DNA of 64,000 nucleotides. Source: Deltaproteobacteria bacterium (GTDB lineage: Bacteria > Desulfobacterota_D > UBA1144 > Nemesobacterales > UBA2774). Where the stretch lies: contig JAJCZS010000042.1 of the NCBI GenBank assembly GCA_029262275.1, forward strand, positions 1-64,000. The letters are read 5' to 3'. A model generated the notes under the pieces. That model saw nothing but the letters and a program-made list of their open reading frames with translations. It was not told the origin of the DNA and searched no databases. The translations under genes were made by a program, and so were the position numbers. Position 1 is the first letter of the stretch; each line of letters opens with the position of its first letter. Below are positions 1-8,586 of this stretch, one piece after another.

Positions 1-561
1 TGACATCCCGCCAAAGAATTGAAATGACACTGACCCGTGTTTATGAGGATGATACCAAAATGTCCCACTTTGATGATTGGCAGGGATCTGTATATCTACA
101 AGGCTAGTTGTGCCTGGCTGCATTCTCCTAAATACATTGTCAGCAAGGCCATTTGGGGACACTGTCAGTCCATGAGTATGTAGATTGGTTGTAAACGGGT
201 TATGCGGAAAAGATCCCATCCTTTGGTTATGAGGATTCTCGGGCAAATTGTTTATTATATCAATGAGCATCCTGTCGCCAGGTTTTACACGTATGGTTGG
301 ACCTGTAAGAGTCCCTTCATAATTGGGAGTATTAATCTCTCGAACCTCTCCAGAGACTGGATCAGTTATTGTATTGGGTGTAATTGCAACCTCGAGGCTA
401 GTATCTAATACGCCACCTGCCGATACTATTTCTTTTGGCTGAGGAAATTCTGAAGTCTCTGTTTGCGAGACAACATTTGTTACCGTATAAGCAACAATTC
501 CAACTACTAAAATGGCTATTAATACTATTAATTTGTGCCAATTGCGCTCAACAATTGCCAT
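1..561 (-). CDS. Multicopper oxidase, N-terminal part (cut by window start)
   Basis: The reverse strand reads 187 codons from an ATG at 561 to the window edge without a stop, with GGAGG just upstream of the ATG. Residues 9-30 form one hydrophobic segment that could be an uncleaved anchor or signal peptide. A cupredoxin domain follows, with two copper-ligand motifs of multicopper oxidases: HTHG at residues 128-131 and HPHKHG at 171-176 preceded by WY. Known members oxidise metals such as Cu(I) or organic substrates in the periplasm and pass electrons to a trinuclear copper centre. The C-terminal copper ligands lie outside the window, so the subfamily (laccase, CueO-like, nitrite-reductase-like) cannot be fixed. 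It diverges from the sulfatase cluster, leaving about 200 bases between them for both promoters. Confidence 0.85.
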   Translation of the reverse strand, partial: MAIVERNWHKLIVLIAILVVGIVAYTVTNVVSQTETSEFPQPKEIVSAGGVLDTSLEVAITPNTITDPVSGEVREINTPNYEGTLTGPTIRVKPGDRMLIDIINNLPENPHNQRMGSFPHNPFTTNLHTHGLTVSPNGLADNVFRRMQPGTTSLVDIQIPANHQSGTFWYHPHKHGSVSFQFFGGMS

Positions 562-759
562 GATACATCCTCCACAATTTTGTTGTTTAGTGTTATGCAA
601 CCCGTCCCATCAGGATTGCACTCAGATTATAGAACGACCGAAATTTATAATCAAGTGTTTCAAATTCCTTCTATCGTTATATAAATCTATGCTACCTTAA
701 TAGATGTTTATACATTTTATCTAGAAATAGGGTAGAATGGATTATAAATAATTGTTGTA

Positions 760-1851
760 TTGGCGGTCAACAAAATTTTTACTTACAGTAAAGGGTCTGT
801 AAACCAGGTGGCAAACAATATTCTTAAACTTGTGTTCTTAGGATGCATAGTATCATTTGTTATATCATTTGTCTCTTGCAATAATTCCGATAAGGAAACA
901 GTCACTCAAACAAATCAGGATATGGTACTCATACCCAAGGCTGATTTTATGATGGGTGGTGACGATGAGCTGTCTCGTCCAGATGAACTCCCTAGGCACA
1001 GAGTTTTACTTGACCCATTTTGGATGGATGAAACAGAGGTCACGAATGCCCAATTTGCTAAATTTGTAAAAGAAGCAAAATACACTACTACAGCTGAGAA
1101 AAAACCTGATTGGGAAGAGCTGAAAAAGCAGCTTCCAGAAGGTGCTCCCAAACCTGACGATAGCCTACTTGTTCCCGGATCTCTTGTATTTAATTCCCCA
1201 AGAGAGGATGTTGAATTAGACAATTTCTATCAGTGGTGGTTATGGGTTCCTGGTGCAAGCTGGATGAAACCCATCGGACCCGGAAGTTCTATCGAGGGTC
1301 TACATGACCACCCTGTTATCCATGTCTCGTGGTTTGATGCAAACGAATACTGCAAATGGGCAGGTAAGCGTTTGCCAACAGAGGCAGAGTGGGAATGGGC
1401 TGCTAGAGGGGGTCTTAAAGATGAACCATACTCCTGGGGAAGTGAGCAGATAGATAAAGGCAAACCTAAAGCCAATACTTGGGATGGAAAGTTCCCAAAT
1501 TTAAATACTCATAAAGACGGTTTTAAAGTAACTGCGCCTGTGAAATCGTTCCCGTCCAATGAATATGGGCTCTACGATATGGCTGGCAACGTATGGGAAT
1601 GGACAGCTGACTGGTATAGAAATGATTACTATGAAATGAGCAACAAGGCAGAGGGAATTAAGAACCCTCAGGGTCCTGAGGACAGTTATGATCCCGTTGA
1701 ACCATTTGCAGAGAAGAGAGTACAAAGAGGCGGTTCCTTCTTGTGTAATGATTCTTATTGTTCTGGCTACAGAGTAGCTTTTAGGCAGAAATCAAGTCCA
1801 GACACTGGGCTTTCTCATTCGGGATTTAGGTGTGTGAAAAATAAAAAATAA
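760..1851 (+). CDS. Formylglycine-generating enzyme (sulfatase-activating), lipoprotein-like
   Basis: FGE-sulfatase family protein (363 aa from TTG at 760). Such enzymes oxidise the cysteine of a CxPxR-type motif in sulfatases to formylglycine, the catalytic aldehyde. The family signature around residues 200-215 (LPTEAEWEWAARGG) and the NVWEWTADW block are present. The C-terminal stretch carries both cysteines expected to bind copper and do the oxidation, Cys329 and Cys334, in GGSFLCNDSYC, which aligns by eye with GGSYMCHRSYC of human FGE; many family members lack this pair. The N-terminus is a hydrophobic segment ending in FVSCNN, a plausible though imperfect lipobox. The start is uncertain: no good ribosome site precedes the TTG, and an in-frame GTG at 808 would give a shorter, more typical lipoprotein signal. 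Two sulfatases follow on the same strand, its likely substrates. Confidence 0.88.
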   Translation: MAVNKIFTYSKGSVNQVANNILKLVFLGCIVSFVISFVSCNNSDKETVTQTNQDMVLIPKADFMMGGDDELSRPDELPRHRVLLDPFWMDETEVTNAQFAKFVKEAKYTTTAEKKPDWEELKKQLPEGAPKPDDSLLVPGSLVFNSPREDVELDNFYQWWLWVPGASWMKPIGPGSSIEGLHDHPVIHVSWFDANEYCKWAGKRLPTEAEWEWAARGGLKDEPYSWGSEQIDKGKPKANTWDGKFPNLNTHKDGFKVTAPVKSFPSNEYGLYDMAGNVWEWTADWYRNDYYEMSNKAEGIKNPQGPEDSYDPVEPFAEKRVQRGGSFLCNDSYCSGYRVAFRQKSSPDTGLSHSGFRCVKNKK

Positions 1852-1893
1852 AAGTTTTTTGATAGCGGTAAAAAATATATGGAGGCTAAGGCA

Positions 1894-3468
1894 ATGAAGA
1901 GAATATTCTTTATGGTTTTGTGTTTACTTTTTGTTTCAGGTGGTTTTTTGCCTGAAGTCAGCGCGCAGGATAAAAAAGCTGATAGTAAGAATAAAAAACC
2001 CAACATCTTGGTAATTTGGGGTGACGATATTGGCATGACAAATGTAAGCTATAACTCAAGAGGTCTTATGGGTTACAAAACACCCAACATTGATCGTATT
2101 GCTCATGAAGGAATGATTTTTACAGATTATTATGCTGAGCAAAGCTGTACTGCTGGGCGAGCAAGTTTTATTACAGGTCAGAGTGTTATACGTACAGGGC
2201 TTAGCAAGGTTGGGCTGCCTGGAGCAGAGCTTGGTATGCAGGAAGAAGATCCGACAATTGCAACCGTTCTTAAAGCAAGCGGGTATGTAACAGGTCAATT
2301 CGGGAAAAACCACCTAGGAGATAAAGACGAGCATCTTCCTACAAACCATGGATTTGATGAATTCTACGGAAACCTCTATCACCTAAATGCTGAGGAAGAA
2401 CCGGAGCTACCTGATTATCCAAGCGAAGAGGACTATCCTGGGTTTAGAGAAAAATATGGTCCTCGTGGCGTGATTCATAGCTATGCTGGAGGTAAGATTG
2501 AGGATACAGGCCCATTAACTAAAAAAAGAATGGAAACGGTAGATGATGAGACTCTAGCCGAAGCACTCAGGTTTATTAAAGATGCACATGAGGCTGGAGA
2601 GCCGTTTTTTGTATGGTGGAACGGCACCAGAATGCACTTCCGCACCCATGTTAAATCAGAACTTCGTGGTATTTCAGGTCAAGATGAGTATTCAGACGGC
2701 ATGGTAGAGCATGACATGCATGTAGGTCAGTTCTTGAAATTACTAGATGAGCTCGAAATTGCTGACAATACTATTGTGTTCTATAGCACTGATAACGGCC
2801 CTCATCTAAATACATGGCCCGATGCAGCGATGACTCCTTTCCGTGGAGAGAAAAACACTAACTGGGAAGGTGGTTGGCGTGTTCCTGCAGCAGTAAGATG
2901 GCCAGGAAATATCCCTGCCGGCTCAGTTTCAAACGGCATCATGCATCATATGGACTGGTTGCCTACTTTTGCCGCAGTTGCAGGGAATCCAGATGTTAAG
3001 GAACAGCTATTAAAAGGCAAAAAAATCGGTGCACGTAGCTATAAAGTTCATTTAGATGGATACAATTCACTTCCTCTTTTAACTGGAAAAACTGAAGATA
3101 GTCCCAGAAAAGAAGTTTTTTATTTCTCTGATGACGGAGACTTAACAGCTTTGCGTTATGAGGACTGGAAACTCATTTTTTCTGAGCAGAGAACGGAAGG
3201 AACATTAAAAATATGGGCTGACCCATTTGTCCCTCTTCGTATTCCACTGCTGTTTAATTTAAGACGTGATCCTTTTGAGCGTGCGAACCTGACATCTAAT
3301 ACTTACTATGACTGGTATTTAGATCATGTTTTCCTACTGATACCGGCACAACAGTATGTTGGAAAATTCCTAGCAACTTTAAAGGAGTTTCCTCCAAGAC
3401 AAAAAGCCGCAAGCTTCTCGATTGATCAGGTAATAGAAACCTTAAACAAAGCTCAAGGTTCACCATAA
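1894..3468 (+). CDS. Exported arylsulfatase (sulfatase family, CTAGR motif)
   Basis: Sulfatase-family hydrolase of sulfate esters (524 aa). I chose ATG 1894 over an in-frame ATG at 1879 because GGAGG at 1881-1885 lies the right distance before it and MKRIFFMVLCLLFV then starts a clean signal peptide ending near VSA. The metal-binding GDD lies at residues 43-45. The formylglycine site is Cys85 in C-T-A-G-R; Ala instead of Pro departs from the commonest CxPxR form but fits the looser Cx(P/A)xR pattern. Later motifs are the NGTRMHF segment and the STDNGPH metal-ligand segment. It lies 42 bases after the FGE gene, so co-transcription and maturation by that enzyme are likely. The physiological substrate cannot be read from sequence. 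Confidence 0.9.
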   Translation: MKRIFFMVLCLLFVSGGFLPEVSAQDKKADSKNKKPNILVIWGDDIGMTNVSYNSRGLMGYKTPNIDRIAHEGMIFTDYYAEQSCTAGRASFITGQSVIRTGLSKVGLPGAELGMQEEDPTIATVLKASGYVTGQFGKNHLGDKDEHLPTNHGFDEFYGNLYHLNAEEEPELPDYPSEEDYPGFREKYGPRGVIHSYAGGKIEDTGPLTKKRMETVDDETLAEALRFIKDAHEAGEPFFVWWNGTRMHFRTHVKSELRGISGQDEYSDGMVEHDMHVGQFLKLLDELEIADNTIVFYSTDNGPHLNTWPDAAMTPFRGEKNTNWEGGWRVPAAVRWPGNIPAGSVSNGIMHHMDWLPTFAAVAGNPDVKEQLLKGKKIGARSYKVHLDGYNSLPLLTGKTEDSPRKEVFYFSDDGDLTALRYEDWKLIFSEQRTEGTLKIWADPFVPLRIPLLFNLRRDPFERANLTSNTYYDWYLDHVFLLIPAQQYVGKFLATLKEFPPRQKAASFSIDQVIETLNKAQGSP

Positions 3469-3484
3469 AACTTTATAAAACCAT

Positions 3485-3522
3485 ATGCATGGCTGTTTAG
3501 GAAACTCTGAGCAGTCATGCAT
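3485..3522. other. Inverted repeat between sulfatase and HAD genes
   Basis: ATGCATGGCTG at 3485-3495 is mirrored by CAGTCATGCAT at 3512-3522, an 11-bp stem with one mismatch that would be a G-U pair in RNA. No T-run follows, so it looks more like an mRNA-processing or stabilising hairpin, or a protein-binding site, than an intrinsic terminator. Confidence 0.5.
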
Positions 3523-3552
3523 TATCGTTAAATAGGTATTAGGAGTAAAATT

Positions 3553-4545
3553 ATGAAAAAGTTTATATATATCTTCTTACTATTAACCTTCGTTTTAGCT
3601 TGTAATTCTCGTGCTGAAAACCCTTTACCTTCCTGGAATGATGGCCCAACGAAGCAGTCAATTGTTACTTTTGTAGAACAAGTAACAGATCCAAAGAGTG
3701 AATCATACGTAAAACCAGAGGAGAGGATTGCGGTATTTGACAATGACGGCACGCTTTGGGCCGAGCAGCCAATTTATTTCCAGCTTGCTTTTGTAGCAGA
3801 CCGCATAAAGGAGCTTGCCCCTTCCCACCCTGAGTGGAAAGGCCAGCAGCCATATAAGGCAGTGCTTGAGAATGATAAAGAAGCGCTCGCCGCTAGTGGT
3901 TATGACGGCTTACTTGAACTACTGATGACAACTCATTCCGGAATGACCCAGGCCGAATTTAAAGAAATCGTTACGCAGTGGCTTGCTACAGCAAAGCATC
4001 CAAGATTTAACCGTCCCTATACAGAACTTGTTTATCAGCCGATGCTGGAGCTGCTCACATACTTACGTGCAAACGGCTTTAAGACATACATAGTCTCCGG
4101 TGGCGGGATAGAGTTCATGCGTCCTTGGACACAAAAGGTATACGGCATCCCTCCAGAGCAAGTGGTAGGAAGCAGTATTAAAACAGAGTTAGAAATACGT
4201 AATAGCAAACCCGTTTTGGTTAGAAAGTCGGAGATAGATTTTATTGACGATAAAGAAGGCAAACCGGTTGGAATAAACAGCCACATAGGCCGAAGACCCA
4301 TTGCAGCATTTGGTAATTCTGATGGCGATCTGCAAATGCTTCAGTGGACCGATGCAGGGGAAGGCCCAAGTTTGATGGTGCTTGTGCATCACACAGATGC
4401 CAAGAGAGAATGGGCATATGACAAGGACTCTCATATTGGCCGTTTAGATAAGGCTCTTGTAGAGGCTAACAAAAATGGCTGGACCGTTGTGGATATTAAA
4501 GAAGACTGGAAAGTTGTATTTCCATTTGAATCAAAAACTGAATAA
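3553..4545 (+). CDS. HAD-superfamily phosphatase, lipoprotein
   Basis: Haloacid-dehalogenase-type phosphohydrolase of 330 aa, with AGGAG before its ATG. The N-terminus ends in the lipobox VLAC (Cys17), so it is predicted to be a periplasmic lipoprotein. Motif I is FDNDGTLW near residue 64, with the nucleophile and acid aspartates. Motif II is the VSGGG segment near 182, and motif IV is FGNSDGDLQM near 256. This arrangement resembles the phosphoserine-phosphatase-like branch. The substrate is unknown. Its place between two sulfatases suggests it removes phosphate from the same organic compounds that the sulfatases desulfate; that is inference. Confidence 0.82.
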   Translation: MKKFIYIFLLLTFVLACNSRAENPLPSWNDGPTKQSIVTFVEQVTDPKSESYVKPEERIAVFDNDGTLWAEQPIYFQLAFVADRIKELAPSHPEWKGQQPYKAVLENDKEALAASGYDGLLELLMTTHSGMTQAEFKEIVTQWLATAKHPRFNRPYTELVYQPMLELLTYLRANGFKTYIVSGGGIEFMRPWTQKVYGIPPEQVVGSSIKTELEIRNSKPVLVRKSEIDFIDDKEGKPVGINSHIGRRPIAAFGNSDGDLQMLQWTDAGEGPSLMVLVHHTDAKREWAYDKDSHIGRLDKALVEANKNGWTVVDIKEDWKVVFPFESKTE

Positions 4546-4591
4546 AGCAACAATAGGTAGGTATAAACTATAGTTATACGGAGGGAGTATA

Positions 4592-7009
4592 ATGAAATCA
4601 AAAATTCTAGTAATATTTTTATTGGTTGGCTTAATTTATAGCTGCACTTCGCAAGAGCCGGAAGAAAAGGCAGCTTCTACTTCACAAGAAACTGTTTCAT
4701 CAGAGACTACTTCATCGTCGAATGACGGTATCAATCGCGAGATCTTACCAATTCAACCACCAAAGGGTGATCCTATTACAGAAATGGATGCTCGAAATGT
4801 GGCGACGCCTGAGCGCTTTGAGCTCAAAGCCCCTGAGGGCGCTCCTAATGTCGTAATAGTGTTAATTGATGACATAGGATTTGGTGCAACAAGTACTTTT
4901 GGTGGTCCGATTTCAACACCTACTTTTGATAAACTAGCAGATAGCGGTCTGAGATTTAACCGTTTTCATACCACTGCCCTCTGTTCACCAACAAGAGCTG
5001 CTTTACTTTCCGGCAGAAACCACCACGCTGTGAATGTAGGATCGGTTATGGAAGTTGCCACAGGTTTTCCCGGCAACCTTGGTCAAAGGCCGGATGATGC
5101 TAAATATGTAGCTGAAACACTTCGCCAAAATGGATACAGTACGGCAGCTTTTGGAAAATGGCACGAAACAGCAGCATGGGAAGTGTCGGTTTCAGGACCA
5201 TTCTTCCGTTGGCCTACAAATTCAGGATTTGATAAATTTTATGGCTTCATAGGTGGAGAGACAAACCAATGGGATCCTGTAATATTCGACGGCGTGACAA
5301 AAATTGAGAAGAAAGATAATGAAGATTATCACTTTACAACTGACATGACTGACGAGGCTATTAAGTGGGTTGAATTCCAGCATGCAATGACTCCTGACAA
5401 GCCTTTTATGATTTATTTTGCAACCGGTGCTGTTCATGCACCTCACCACGCTCCTAAAGAATGGATAGAAAAATACAAAGGCCAGTTTGATGATGGCTGG
5501 GACAGCCTGCGTGATAAAACTTTGGCACGTCAAAAGGAAATGGGTCTTGTTCCTGAAAATACGAAACTTGCTCCAAAACCTGAAGATATACCCAATTGGG
5601 ATGACCTAACGGATAACGAGAAAAAGCTCTTTGCTATTCAAATGGAAGCTTTTGCAGGGTTTACAGGACACACTGATAACGAAGTTGGGCGTCTTGTCGC
5701 TGCAATAGATGAGATGGGAGTTTTGGACAACACATTGTTTATTTACATTATGGGAGATAATGGCTCGAGTGCTGAAGGAGGAATAACCGGCACTTATAAT
5801 GAGCTAATTCATCTAAACGGAATATTTGATGCCGAGACAGTAGATGGAATGTTAAGTAGAGCAGATGATTGGGGAGGACCCGAATCATTCCCCCACATGT
5901 CCGCTGCTTGGGCAGTGGCCACTGATGTACCTTTCACATGGACTAAGCAAATGGCTTCAGATTACGGTGGTACACGAAATGGAATGGTAATGCATTGGCC
6001 AAACGGTATTAATTCAAAAGGTGAAATCCGTACACAATGGCACCACGTCAATGATGTTGGCCCTACCATTTTAGAGGCCGCAAAACTGCCAGAGCCTAAA
6101 ATGATAAATGGGGTCACTCAGCGTCCAATGGATGGTGTAAGCATGCTTTATGCCGTGGACAATGCTGAGGCTCCAGACCAGCATACCACTCAGTATTTTG
6201 AGATGTTCGGAAACCGCGCCATCTATAATGATGGATGGCTTGCCAGGGTAGTACACCGTGTGCCATGGCAAGGGCAACCACTTAATACGCTTCAGGAAGA
6301 TCAATGGGAGCTCTACAATACTGAGGAGGATTTTAGTCTTACCAACGATCTTGCAGCATCAAACCCAGAGAAACTAAAAGAGTTAAAGGCATTATTTGAA
6401 GAAGAAGCTATTAAGAACAATGTATATCCTTTGGATGACCGTGTATATGAGCGTTTTGATCCTGCTATTGCAGGTCGCCCTGATTTAATGGGTGATAGAA
6501 AGAGTTTAACGCTTGCACAAGGCATGGATGGAATTATGGAAAATGCCTTTCTCAATATCAAGAACAATTCGAAAAATATAACTGCCAATCTTGAACTTAA
6601 GGGTAATGACCGTGGAATTATTCTGGCTCAGGGAGGCAAGTTCGGCGGATGGGCTTTATATATGGACAATGGTAAGCCAGCTTATACCTATAACTGGTTC
6701 GGGCTTGATACCTATACAATTTCATCAGATAAAGCTCTACCAAAAGGAAGCGCCGAAGTGAAGCTCGAATTTGCTTATGATGGCGGTGAGAAACCAGGTC
6801 AGGGCGGAGTTGCAACTTTATATGTAGATGGGGAAAAAGTAGCAGAAGGTAGGGTTGAAAAAACAATACCAGCAGTTTTCTCAGCTGATGAAACTGCGGA
6901 TGTTGCAAAAGATGACGCCACACAGGTTGCAAACTCTGTGTTCAAGGACATGAACGACTCTCATTTTACAGGCACAGTTGAGAGAGTGGAAATAAGTATT
7001 CCACAATAG
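4592..7009 (+). CDS. Large arylsulfatase lipoprotein (CSPTR motif)
   Basis: Long sulfatase of 805 aa, behind a GGAGGG ribosome site. The N-terminus (LIYSC, Cys18) looks like a lipoprotein signal, followed by a Ser/Thr-rich linker. The catalytic domain begins near residue 85 with VVIVLIDDIGFG (metal-binding Asp pair). The formylglycine site is Cys131 in the canonical C-S-P-T-R, and MGDNGSS carries later metal ligands. About 150 residues beyond the catalytic domain form a beta-rich C-terminal domain, as in the long Pseudomonas-type arylsulfatases. With the FGE, the first sulfatase and the HAD protein it forms one same-strand cluster with gaps of about 40-85 bases. The natural substrate is unknown; sulfated polysaccharide, sterol or aryl esters are all possible. 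Confidence 0.92.
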   Translation: MKSKILVIFLLVGLIYSCTSQEPEEKAASTSQETVSSETTSSSNDGINREILPIQPPKGDPITEMDARNVATPERFELKAPEGAPNVVIVLIDDIGFGATSTFGGPISTPTFDKLADSGLRFNRFHTTALCSPTRAALLSGRNHHAVNVGSVMEVATGFPGNLGQRPDDAKYVAETLRQNGYSTAAFGKWHETAAWEVSVSGPFFRWPTNSGFDKFYGFIGGETNQWDPVIFDGVTKIEKKDNEDYHFTTDMTDEAIKWVEFQHAMTPDKPFMIYFATGAVHAPHHAPKEWIEKYKGQFDDGWDSLRDKTLARQKEMGLVPENTKLAPKPEDIPNWDDLTDNEKKLFAIQMEAFAGFTGHTDNEVGRLVAAIDEMGVLDNTLFIYIMGDNGSSAEGGITGTYNELIHLNGIFDAETVDGMLSRADDWGGPESFPHMSAAWAVATDVPFTWTKQMASDYGGTRNGMVMHWPNGINSKGEIRTQWHHVNDVGPTILEAAKLPEPKMINGVTQRPMDGVSMLYAVDNAEAPDQHTTQYFEMFGNRAIYNDGWLARVVHRVPWQGQPLNTLQEDQWELYNTEEDFSLTNDLAASNPEKLKELKALFEEEAIKNNVYPLDDRVYERFDPAIAGRPDLMGDRKSLTLAQGMDGIMENAFLNIKNNSKNITANLELKGNDRGIILAQGGKFGGWALYMDNGKPAYTYNWFGLDTYTISSDKALPKGSAEVKLEFAYDGGEKPGQGGVATLYVDGEKVAEGRVEKTIPAVFSADETADVAKDDATQVANSVFKDMNDSHFTGTVERVEISIPQ

Positions 7010-7119
7010 TAATGTAGGGATTAGGCAAGGTAGTTAATTAGATTTAATTGAACAAATGATATTTGTATAGTTACGCTAAAAAGTATATTCTGGACCACTA
7101 TAATAAATAGGAGATCATA

Positions 7120-7686
7120 ATGTTTAATTTTATTAGGATAGGATTTATACCAGTTCTTTTATTAATGCTGGTGGCTTCACCAGTATTGGCAGATGATGTG
7201 GCAAAAGAACGAAAGGAAATAAGGGAAAAGACTTCTGAAACTCTAAAGCGTTTATACAAATTACAACCTGAAGCTAAGAAAGCTATAAACAATAGCTACG
7301 GATATGCTGTATTTAGCAACTTTGGTATGAAGATACTAGTTGCTGGCGGAGGTAGGGGAAAGGGAGAGGCTATAAATAATAAGACCGGAAAAGAAACGTT
7401 TATGAAAATGCTGGAGCTGCAAGCAGGGCTCGGCTTTGGTATAAAGAGGTTTCAAGTAGTGTTTGTATTTGAAAACCAAAAGGTATTCAATGAATTTGTG
7501 AATTCTGGATGGGAATTTGGAGGTCAGTCTACAGCTGCTGTAAAGTACGATGATGATGGAGGGGCTTTTACGGGGGCTGCAACAGTATCACCAGGAGTAT
7601 GGATATACCAGCTGACTGAAGATGGACTTGCTCTTGAGCTTACGGTAAAAGGAACCAAGTATATGAAGAATGATGATCTCAACTAA
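7120..7686 (+). CDS. SYLF/Ysc84-domain exported protein
   Basis: Small secreted protein (188 aa) with a signal peptide ending near VLADD and an AGGAG-type ribosome site. The body matches the SYLF (Ysc84) domain by pattern: YGYAVFSNFG, a glycine-rich VAGGGRGKGEA loop and a GLGFGIKRFQ strand. Eukaryotic SYLF domains bind phosphoinositides; bacterial versions are secreted and of unclear role, probably lipid-binding. It is the last gene before the first tRNA remnant and lies 110 bases after the large sulfatase, so it may belong to that cluster or be independent. Confidence 0.82.
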   Translation: MFNFIRIGFIPVLLLMLVASPVLADDVAKERKEIREKTSETLKRLYKLQPEAKKAINNSYGYAVFSNFGMKILVAGGGRGKGEAINNKTGKETFMKMLELQAGLGFGIKRFQVVFVFENQKVFNEFVNSGWEFGGQSTAAVKYDDDGGAFTGAATVSPGVWIYQLTEDGLALELTVKGTKYMKNDDLN

Positions 7687-7701
7687 GATTATCACAAGAC
7701 G

Positions 7702-7747
7702 TGGCGGGCGATGGGGGATTTGAATCCCTGCCCTCGGGCCTCGGAGG
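7702..7747 (-). repeat. Degraded 3' part of tRNA-Arg (candidate att remnant)
   Basis: This 46-base stretch matches the 3' half of the intact tRNA-Arg at 37052-37128, including the encoded CCA end, T-arm and part of the anticodon arm, with about six differences. The match stops at the anticodon loop and nothing resembling a 5' half follows, so it cannot be a working tRNA. Such fragments are what tyrosine-integrase elements leave at the far end after inserting into a tRNA gene. Confidence 0.8.
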
Positions 7748-7770
7748 GCATTTCTATAGTTAGCTGATAC

Positions 7771-7884
7771 TCATTGATTCTCAATAGAACTAGAAGTCTT
7801 TATAATGTATGCACTTATTTTGCTCCCCTTAAACTCTACTAATTTAGTGGCCGTTGTATGACGGAAGTCGTGTAATCTGACACC
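7771..7884 (-). pseudogene. Tyrosine recombinase (integrase) remnant
   Basis: On the reverse strand these 38 codons read GVRLHDFRHTTATKLVEFKG and continue to a TGA at 7771-7773. The LHDFRHT segment is the hallmark H-x-x-R box of tyrosine integrases. Directly upstream in the same frame is a TAG, and the second half does not resemble the usual LGH and catalytic-Tyr region, so this is a decayed fragment. It lies 23 bases from the tRNA-Arg fragment at 7702, as expected for an integrase at an att site. The rest of 7687-7956 holds no gene. Confidence 0.75.
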
Positions 7885-7956
7885 CTATTTACTCTGATCT
7901 ATTATTCTCAAAATTTGTATATTAAATACAATAAGAAAAATATATAATATGGTATT

Positions 7957-7981
7957 GAACCTTTCTGGCACATGGTGCTAC
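7957..7981 (+). promoter_or_regulatory. ECF-type promoter of the sigma factor operon
   Basis: GAACCTTT at 7957-7964 and GCTAC at 7977-7981, with 20 bases from the first G of one element to the first G of the other. Three other genes in this locus have the same pair at the same spacing. Its position just before the sigma gene suggests autoregulation. Transcription would start near 7988-7992, which excludes the ATG at 7972 as start codon. Confidence 0.75.
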
Positions 7982-8004
7982 TAACAGTTCAAATGGATAG
8001 GAAA

Positions 8005-8583
8005 ATGAATAAAGAACCTGAAAATAAAAATCAGGCAGATCTGAAACTCATAGAGGAAATATCAAATGGCAACAAAGAGGCCTTTAAAGAGCTCTATGAA
8101 AAGTATATCAGGCAGGTTTTCTCTTTCGTTTATAAGATTTCGAAGGATAGCAAACTTACTGAAGAGGTTGTAAACGATACAATGTTTGAAATTTGGAGAG
8201 GGGCAGGGAATTTTAAGGGAAATTCAGCAGTTTTGACATGGATTTTTGGAATTGCACATAACAAAACAATGAATGAGCTTAGAAAGAAGAGACCTGAAGC
8301 CCTAGATCCTGAAGAATTTTCAAGATTTGCAAGTTCGGATGAAACTGCGGAGGAAATAGTAGTGAAGAAAGATAGATCAGAGAGAATGAACGAAGCTCTT
8401 AGCGAGCTTTCACCAGAACACAGAACAGTCTTAGAGCTTACTTTTTATAATGGATTATCATATCAGGAAATTGCGGAAATCATGGAATGTCCTGTAAATA
8501 CTGTAAAAACAAGAATGTATTATGCAAAAGAGAAGCTTAAAGAAAGTCTTGGTAGATACGGAATAAATCAAGAGGAGTTATAA
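8005..8583 (+). CDS. ECF-family RNA polymerase sigma factor
   Basis: Sigma-70-family factor of the short extracytoplasmic-function type (192 aa from ATG 8005). Region 2 spans roughly residues 15-85 (AFKELYEKYIRQVFSFVY, then the TWIFGIAHN segment) and region 4 lies at about 125-185 (LELTFYNGLSYQEIAEIM, then the TVKTRMYYAKEKL helix). The open frame extends to an ATG at 7972, but that codon lies within the promoter motif; ATG 8005 has GGATAGGA just upstream and MNKEPEN is a normal N-terminus. It is followed 3 bases later by its anti-sigma factor and then a subtilase, and it probably drives the four GAACCTTT promoters. The signal it answers is not visible in sequence. Confidence 0.93.
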   Translation: MNKEPENKNQADLKLIEEISNGNKEAFKELYEKYIRQVFSFVYKISKDSKLTEEVVNDTMFEIWRGAGNFKGNSAVLTWIFGIAHNKTMNELRKKRPEALDPEEFSRFASSDETAEEIVVKKDRSERMNEALSELSPEHRTVLELTFYNGLSYQEIAEIMECPVNTVKTRMYYAKEKLKESLGRYGINQEEL

Positions 8584-8586
8584 ATT

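Noticed and set aside
202..700. Two short plus-strand frames at the window start
   Set aside because: The first lies antisense to the multicopper oxidase, whose copper motifs are clear on the other strand; the second begins inside it and runs into the intergenic region without recognisable features.
7972..8004. Upstream ATG codons (7972, 7993) as start of the sigma factor
   Set aside because: 7972 lies within the promoter motif and 7993 would fall at or beside the predicted transcript start; ATG 8005 has GGATAGGA upstream and a normal N-terminus.
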